Shown in pieces: positions 14,560 to 18,686 of a stretch of 18,686 bases of DNA (positions within the stretch are counted from its first letter, which is position 1; each line of letters opens with the position of its first letter). The translations under genes and the position numbers were made by a program. This DNA comes from Desulfuromonadales bacterium. Its GTDB lineage: Bacteria > Desulfobacterota > Desulfuromonadia > Desulfuromonadales > BM103. The notes under the pieces are model-generated. The model worked only from the letters and a program-made list of their open reading frames with translations. It made no database searches and was not told the origin of the DNA. The stretch spans positions 1 to 18,686 of the forward strand of contig DAOVNV010000014.1 of the NCBI GenBank assembly GCA_030630015.1, in the 5' to 3' direction.

Positions 14560-15288
14560 TTACTCTGAAGCGAGGGGGCCGATCTTCCCATTCAGCAGGC
14601 GGTTTGTCCTGTTTTTCCTGTACCAGATCAATCCCTTTTTGGCGATGAGTGGAAAAGTTCCGATCAGGATGAATGAAACAATCATCCCCGGCGAGATGAT
14701 CTCCCGTAGTGACTCCATCTGCCCGACCTGAGTCCCGGCATTGACGTAGATGGCATTGTGCGGCAGTTTCCCGAGTTGGGTGACCCAGCAGAAGGTGGTC
14801 AGACGCAGCTTTGTCAGACCCATCAGCAGGTTGATCAGAAAACAGGGGAATAGAGGCATCAGTCTCATGGATAAGAGGTAGAGTGCGCCTTCCCGCTCAA
14901 CACCCTGGTTGACGATCCTCAATCTGTCGCAGTGCCTTGATTGGAGGCCGTTTCTGAACAAGTGGCGGGAGGTTAGAAATGCGGCGGCAGAGCCGAGAAC
15001 GTCCGCGAATGAAACGATCAGCAGGGCCGCCGAAAAGTCGAACAGGGCTCCGCCGGCCAGCATCAGCATGGCAAGACCGGGTATCGATAATGCTGTCAGT
15101 AGAAAAATGGCAAGGAAATAGACAGACAGAGCCAAGAGCTGGTTTTGTTCATAAAATTGCTGATAGACCGTGTGACGCGCTCTGAGGGCGTCGAGGCTCA
15201 GAAACTGCTGCAGATCAAATGCGAAAAAACTGCTGATCAGAAGAGCAGCTCCCAGGAATATCAGAAGCTTGACGTATCGTTTTGTCAT
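14560..15288 (-). CDS. TVP38/TMEM64 (VTT/DedA-superfamily) membrane protein
   Basis: This 242-residue integral membrane protein starts with a hydrophobic segment ('LLIFLGAALLISSFFAF') and contains the VTT domain. 'LSIPGLAMLMLAGGALFDFSAALLIVSFADVLGSAAAFLTSRHLF' spans the re-entrant helix region, followed by 'RLMPLFPCFLINLLMGLTKLRLTTFCWVTQLGKLPHNAIYVNAG' with the conserved R-x-x-P-x-x-P and G-x-x-P motifs. A last helix ('MIVSFILIGTFPLIA') and a basic tail follow. DedA/TVP38 proteins are linked to phospholipid translocation or proton-coupled transport and membrane homeostasis. The next gene upstream makes a cardiolipin-synthase-like enzyme, which fits a lipid role. I chose ATG 15288; a TTG at 15309 is the other in-frame option. 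Neither has a clear ribosome binding site. Confidence 0.9.
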   Translation of the reverse strand: MTKRYVKLLIFLGAALLISSFFAFDLQQFLSLDALRARHTVYQQFYEQNQLLALSVYFLAIFLLTALSIPGLAMLMLAGGALFDFSAALLIVSFADVLGSAAAFLTSRHLFRNGLQSRHCDRLRIVNQGVEREGALYLLSMRLMPLFPCFLINLLMGLTKLRLTTFCWVTQLGKLPHNAIYVNAGTQVGQMESLREIISPGMIVSFILIGTFPLIAKKGLIWYRKNRTNRLLNGKIGPLASE

Positions 15289-15332
15289 GTTGTCAGACGT
15301 TTTTTGCAAGCAAAGAAATGTCGGTCAGTGTG

Positions 15333-15466
15333 AGTTCTCCTTGTTCTTGATCTTCTTGCATTCCACTTTAAACGAAAATGAAAGAATAATAAATATATAT
15401 ATTAGATTAATTGAATTATGTTTGGTTTAGATGCCTGTTGTTTGCGCCCCTGAGACAAGGAGAACT
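15333..15466. other. 12-bp inverted repeat flanking an AT-rich spacer
   Basis: The 239-bp gap between the TVP38-type gene and cls has no clear gene. AGTTCTCCTTGT at 15333-15344 is perfectly repeated in inverted orientation at 15455-15466 around an AT-rich 110-bp spacer. Both arms contain AAGGAG, which looks like a ribosome binding site pointing outwards on each strand. On the plus strand it is followed by a 13-codon frame (15470-15511). Confidence 0.45.
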
Positions 15467-15527
15467 GATATGTCTGTGGGAGCCGATATCTTCAGGGAAC
15501 CGGTCAGCTGAAAGTCAGTGGGCAAGA

Positions 15528-16964
15528 TCAGAGCAGGGGGGCCAGAACGCGTGAAAAGCCTTCACGCAGCCGCTCGCGGTGTGGCAGATGTTGCCTGCTT
15601 TCGATGGTTATTTCATGGGCCGACTGGCAGAATTGCAGGAAATCCCGCTCCAGCTCCGTAACAATTTTCTTGCCGAAAAAGAACAGGTTACCTTCAAAAT
15701 TCAGTCGGAAACTGCGTTGATCCATGTTAGCCGATCCAGCGGTTGAGAAAATCTGGTCAACAATGGCCGTTTTGGCGTGGGGAACCGTATCCTCCATTTC
15801 AAAAATCCTGGCACCTGCAGACAGCAGTTCGTCGAAAAACGAGCGTCCGGCATATACGGCCAGAGGATGATCCGAACGGCTGGGGAGAAGCAACCTGACG
15901 TCAACACCGCGCAGGGCGGCAGTCTGCAGTGCCATGGCCACCGGTGCATCAGGAACAAAATAGGGTGTCTCGATCCAGACGCGCTCTCTCGCCATATTTA
16001 TGGCAACAAACAGCAAGGTATGAATGGCTCGCCATTTCTCATCGGACGGACCACTCGCGAGGAAGTGGGCGCAAACATCCCCGTGGCAATGGTGGGTGGG
16101 GAAATAGTGTCCCGTTGCAAGGTCCTTCTCTGTTGAATGGTACCAATCTTGACAGAACACACCCTGTAATTCATAGACGACCCGACCTTTGACACTGAGA
16201 TGAAGGTCGGTCCAGGATTCAGCCAACCCAGCGTAAAGGTCGCCAATATTCATGCTGCCGGTGAATCCAGTCGTGCCGTCAATGACGACAATTTTACGGT
16301 GATTGCGGTTGTTGATAGAGACTTGTCGGCTGAGAGGGTTCAAAGGCAGGAACCGCGCAAATTCTCCTCCAGCTTCAACCAGAGGTTTGAAGAAGCTTGA
16401 TTTGGTCGTGTAGGAACCGACATCGTCAATCAATAATCGAACTTCAACGCCTCTGCTGGCGGCTCTTACCAGGGCATTGAGAAAGCGCGTACCCGTTTTG
16501 TCCGGCAACCACGTGTAGTAGGTCAGATGAATATGCTGTCGAGCCTCGTCAATCGATTGCTCCAAAGCATCGAAAGCTTTGCCGCCGTTGCGAAACAACT
16601 CGACCTGGCATCCCGGCTGCGGGCCGCAATCATCGAGTTTGGCTGCAAGGGAATAGAGGGATGTGGCGACTATTTCGTCGGATTCGGATAATTGCTGTTG
16701 ATGACGAAAACGGGCGAGTGATGGTACCAGGTGCTGTTCTGCACGGTGACGCTCCCGGCGAAGCATCCTGATGCGGGTGGTTCCGAGTGCCCAGAAAGCC
16801 AGGACTCCAAAAACAGGCAGGAAAATGATCGCCAGTATCCATGCCAGAGTCGCCCCGGATTCTCTGCTCTGCAGAATGATCTTTGGAACAAGGAAGGAAA
16901 CTCCCGCCAGATGGATAAGGAGCAGGCAAAGGGTAAACCAGTTTGTTGCAAGAAAAGTCAACAT
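15528..16964 (-). CDS. cls: Cardiolipin synthase-type phospholipase D family protein
   Basis: Cardiolipin synthase joins two phosphatidylglycerols into cardiolipin and glycerol in the inner membrane. The 478-residue protein has two N-terminal membrane helices (about 5-28 and 38-60, 'LAWILAIIFLPVFGVLAFWAL'). Two phospholipase D HKD motifs follow: H222-x-K224-x4-D229 in 'NRNHRKIVVIDG' and H396-x-K398-x4-D403 in 'PHAKTAIVD'. Each is followed by the expected Gly-Ser-x-N (GSMN, GSAN). 'YYTWLPDKTGTRFLNAL' and 'VWIETPYFVPD' are also family-typical. Length and layout match ClsA. Both active sites are intact. The start has a weak ribosome binding site. It is upstream of the TVP38-type gene on the same strand, separated by a 239-bp gap. 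Confidence 0.95.
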   Translation of the reverse strand: MLTFLATNWFTLCLLLIHLAGVSFLVPKIILQSRESGATLAWILAIIFLPVFGVLAFWALGTTRIRMLRRERHRAEQHLVPSLARFRHQQQLSESDEIVATSLYSLAAKLDDCGPQPGCQVELFRNGGKAFDALEQSIDEARQHIHLTYYTWLPDKTGTRFLNALVRAASRGVEVRLLIDDVGSYTTKSSFFKPLVEAGGEFARFLPLNPLSRQVSINNRNHRKIVVIDGTTGFTGSMNIGDLYAGLAESWTDLHLSVKGRVVYELQGVFCQDWYHSTEKDLATGHYFPTHHCHGDVCAHFLASGPSDEKWRAIHTLLFVAINMARERVWIETPYFVPDAPVAMALQTAALRGVDVRLLLPSRSDHPLAVYAGRSFFDELLSAGARIFEMEDTVPHAKTAIVDQIFSTAGSANMDQRSFRLNFEGNLFFFGKKIVTELERDFLQFCQSAHEITIESRQHLPHRERLREGFSRVLAPLL

Positions 16965-17111
16965 ATTGGTATGCCAAGCAGCCGGTCGGTAGAGAATATC
17001 TCTGTTTTTTGCGCGGCAAAAAAGGAACGTCTTTAGGTAATCTGAAGGATTTGATTCAGGATTGCAAGAAATATAAATATTCGGAAAAATAGATAAGTGC
17101 TGATAGAAAAA

Positions 17112-17139
17112 AACGCCCGGAGCAAATGCTCCGGGCGTT
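17112..17139 (-). terminator. Rho-independent terminator after enolase
   Basis: A perfect 12-bp stem (17112-17123 with 17128-17139) has an AAAT loop. Read on the minus strand it ends in seven T, so it terminates eno transcripts coming from the right, 109 bp after the stop codon. Its sequence is nearly the same as the hairpin at 14528-14557. Confidence 0.9.
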
Positions 17140-17164
17140 GGTGTGTCAGTTGGATCGGTAAGAA

Positions 17165-17236
17165 GTGCGAGGCGCGAGGTGCGAGACGCGAAAAAGCCGG
17201 GGACCCGCCTTCGCCAAGGCTATGGCGTGGCAAGCT
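17165..17236. repeat. Heptamer tract and REP-like hairpin downstream of eno
   Basis: Four 7-bp units (GTGCGAG, GCGCGAG, GTGCGAG, ACGCGAA) occupy 17165-17192. They are followed by a GC-rich segment with two mutually exclusive hairpins: GCCTT/AAGGC at 17207-17220 and CGCCA/TGGCG at 17212-17227. A shorter related tract (CGCGCCTCGCGCTT) is seen at 7657-7670. The sequence lies between the eno stop and its terminator, so it would be in the 3' end of the mRNA. Confidence 0.6.
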
Positions 17237-17247
17237 GTCCTCATTTT

Positions 17248-18531
17248 TCAGATACAATAAAACACATCCCGCCCACGGAAAACGGCGAGGTCACCCAGTT
17301 CGTCTTCGATGCGCAACAGCTGATTATACTTGCAGATACGGTCGGTGCGGCACAGGGAGCCGGTTTTGATCTGGCCGGCATTGGTTGCCACGGCCAGGTC
17401 GGCGATCGTGGTGTCTTCGGTTTCACCGCTGCGGTGGGAAACGACGGCAGTGTAGCCGGCCCGCTTGGCCATTTCTATGGCGTCGAGCGTTTCGGTCAGG
17501 GTGCCGATCTGGTTGACCTTGATCAGGATGGAGTTGGCAACCCCCTTTTCGATGCCTTCCGCGAGGATCTTTGTATTGGTGACGAACAGGTCGTCGCCGA
17601 CGATCTGAATGCGATCGCCCAGCCGTTCGGTCATGAGCTTCCAGCCATCCCAGTCATTCTCGGCCATGCCGTCCTCGATCGAGATGATCGGGTAACGGTT
17701 AACAAGGTCCTCGTAAAAAGCGACCATATCTTCGGCGCTTTTTTCTTTCTGTGCTTCATTTTCCAGGATGTACTTGCCGTCCTTGTACAGCTCGGAGGAG
17801 GCAACATCGAGGGCCAGCAGGACATCGCTGCCAGGCTTGTAGCCGGCGGCATCGATCGCCTCCATGATGACCTCGAGGGCTTCTTCGTTGCTCTTCAGGT
17901 CCGGAGCAAAGCCACCTTCATCACCAACGGCCGTATTGTAGCCTTTATCCTTGAGGACTTTTTTCAGTGCATGAAAAATTTCCGCACCCATGCGCAACGC
18001 TTCTTTGAAGCTTGCGGCACCGGCCGGCATGATCATGAATTCCTGGATGTCAACGTTGTTGTCAGCGTGTTCGCCGCCGTTGATGATGTTCATCATCGGC
18101 AGGGGCAGTTCCTTGGCGTTGGCGCCGCCGACGTACTGGTAGAGAGGCAGGCCGGCTTCTTCAGCTGCCGCCTTGGCTGCCGCCAGCGAGACGCCGAGCA
18201 GGGCATTGGCGCCAAGGTTGCTCTTGAAATCGGTCCCGTCAAGTTCGAGCAGTTTGCGGTCGATGCCGGTCTGGTCGGAAGCTTCCCAGCCAAGCAGGGC
18301 TTCTGCGATGGTTTCGTTGACGTGGTCGACAGCCTTGAGGACGCCTTTGCCGAGGTAGCGCTGCATGTCGCCATCACGCAGTTCCAGGGCTTCGCGTTCG
18401 CCTGTGGACGCGCCGCTCGGAACAGCGGCACGACCCATGACGCCGCTCTCGAGATAGATTTCAACTTCTACAGTCGGGTTGCCGCGCGAGTCGATAATCT
18501 CGCGGGCGTAGACATCAATGATTTCGCTCAT
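17248..18531 (-). CDS. eno: Enolase (phosphopyruvate hydratase)
   Basis: Enolase converts 2-phosphoglycerate to phosphoenolpyruvate in glycolysis and gluconeogenesis. The 427-residue protein matches the bacterial length. It begins 'IIDVYAREIIDSRGNPTVEVE' and has 'SGASTGEREALELRDGD' near residues 40-56, 'VGDEGGFAPDL' and the metal-binding 'SIEDGMAENDWDGW'. 'IVGDDLFVTN' and 'LIKVNQIGTLTET' follow, with K338 corresponding to the catalytic E. coli K341. The end is 'VSHRSGETEDTTIADLAVAT' and 'QLLRIEDELG'. All catalytic and magnesium ligands appear intact. An AAGGGGA on the minus strand (18539-18545) precedes the start. The leader upstream contains GC-rich inverted repeats. It is a single-gene unit; no pyrG or other usual partner is visible before the window ends. 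Confidence 0.98.
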   Translation of the reverse strand: MSEIIDVYAREIIDSRGNPTVEVEIYLESGVMGRAAVPSGASTGEREALELRDGDMQRYLGKGVLKAVDHVNETIAEALLGWEASDQTGIDRKLLELDGTDFKSNLGANALLGVSLAAAKAAAEEAGLPLYQYVGGANAKELPLPMMNIINGGEHADNNVDIQEFMIMPAGAASFKEALRMGAEIFHALKKVLKDKGYNTAVGDEGGFAPDLKSNEEALEVIMEAIDAAGYKPGSDVLLALDVASSELYKDGKYILENEAQKEKSAEDMVAFYEDLVNRYPIISIEDGMAENDWDGWKLMTERLGDRIQIVGDDLFVTNTKILAEGIEKGVANSILIKVNQIGTLTETLDAIEMAKRAGYTAVVSHRSGETEDTTIADLAVATNAGQIKTGSLCRTDRICKYNQLLRIEDELGDLAVFRGRDVFYCI

Positions 18532-18572
18532 AGAGGGATCCCCTTGTTACATCTGGTTGGTGTTCGTCCCTG

Positions 18573-18609
18573 GGCCGGCTCAGCCTTTTGCCGGCCGGTT
18601 CCGGGAACC
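18573..18609 (-). promoter_or_regulatory. GC-rich inverted repeats in the eno leader
   Basis: GGCCGGC at 18573-18579 pairs with GCCGGCC at 18590-18596. Next to it GGTTCC/GGAACC (18597-18602 and 18604-18609) form a tight dyad. A TATAAA on the minus strand lies just upstream (about 18612-18617), so the hairpins would fall near the 5' end of the eno transcript. They may affect mRNA stability or be a binding site. Confidence 0.35.
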
Positions 18610-18686
18610 TTTTTATAGCATAATGCCTTCAAATTGAAACCCCTTTTCTTTCGGGTCTATAACCCAAACAAAGGCTATTTTCACGC

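Noticed and set aside
17143..18618. Long plus-strand open frame of 491 codons opposite enolase
   Set aside because: It lies antisense to a complete, fully conserved eno gene; the codon-position pattern fits eno, and the translation resembles no known family.

Overview
The window looks like a chromosomal segment of a moderately GC-rich Gram-negative bacterium, most likely a member of the Desulfuromonadia (Geobacter/Desulfuromonas/Pelobacter relatives). That placement is an inference. It rests on the dnaE-accA gene order, the GGDDF-type GGDEF protein, the lone Cas6-like RAMP gene, the YceF/TsaA/RlpA gene content and the many intergenic palindromic repeats. No rRNA, tRNA, transposase, phage gene or CRISPR array was seen.

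Layout. 1-360 is the 3' end of a WYL-type regulator cut by the window edge. 619-1714 holds an unrecognised gene overlapping a YceF-type Maf nucleotide pyrophosphatase. 1991-6598 carries dnaE (replicative DNA polymerase III alpha) and accA (acetyl-CoA carboxylase alpha), closed by a strong terminator. 6724-9503 carries a PfkB-type sugar kinase, an RlpA-like lipoprotein, a TsaA/TrmO-like tRNA methyltransferase and a small cupin. 9562-11488 is a minus-strand pair, tgt followed by an alpha-helical repeat protein. 11632-14000 is plus-strand: a Cas6-like RAMP protein, a small zinc-ribbon protein and a membrane-anchored GGDEF protein. 14309-14497 encodes a tiny membrane protein. 14560-18531 is minus-strand: a TVP38/DedA-type membrane protein, a cardiolipin synthase-type phospholipase D protein and enolase.

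Most genes are housekeeping: replication, fatty-acid synthesis, glycolysis, tRNA modification and envelope maintenance. They look like independent transcription units rather than one pathway. The intergenic spaces are unusually rich in structured repeats. There are three copies of a palindromic element of about 110-210 bp with near-identical arms, heptamer-periodic tracts, and two almost identical terminator hairpins.

The most interesting candidate is the GGDEF protein at 12984-14000. It has serine at the position where ordinary diguanylate cyclases have the guanine-reading aspartate. This is the change described for Hypr GGDEF enzymes of Geobacter, which make 3',3'-cGAMP (cAG). The second is a Cas6-like RAMP protein with no CRISPR array or other cas gene nearby.
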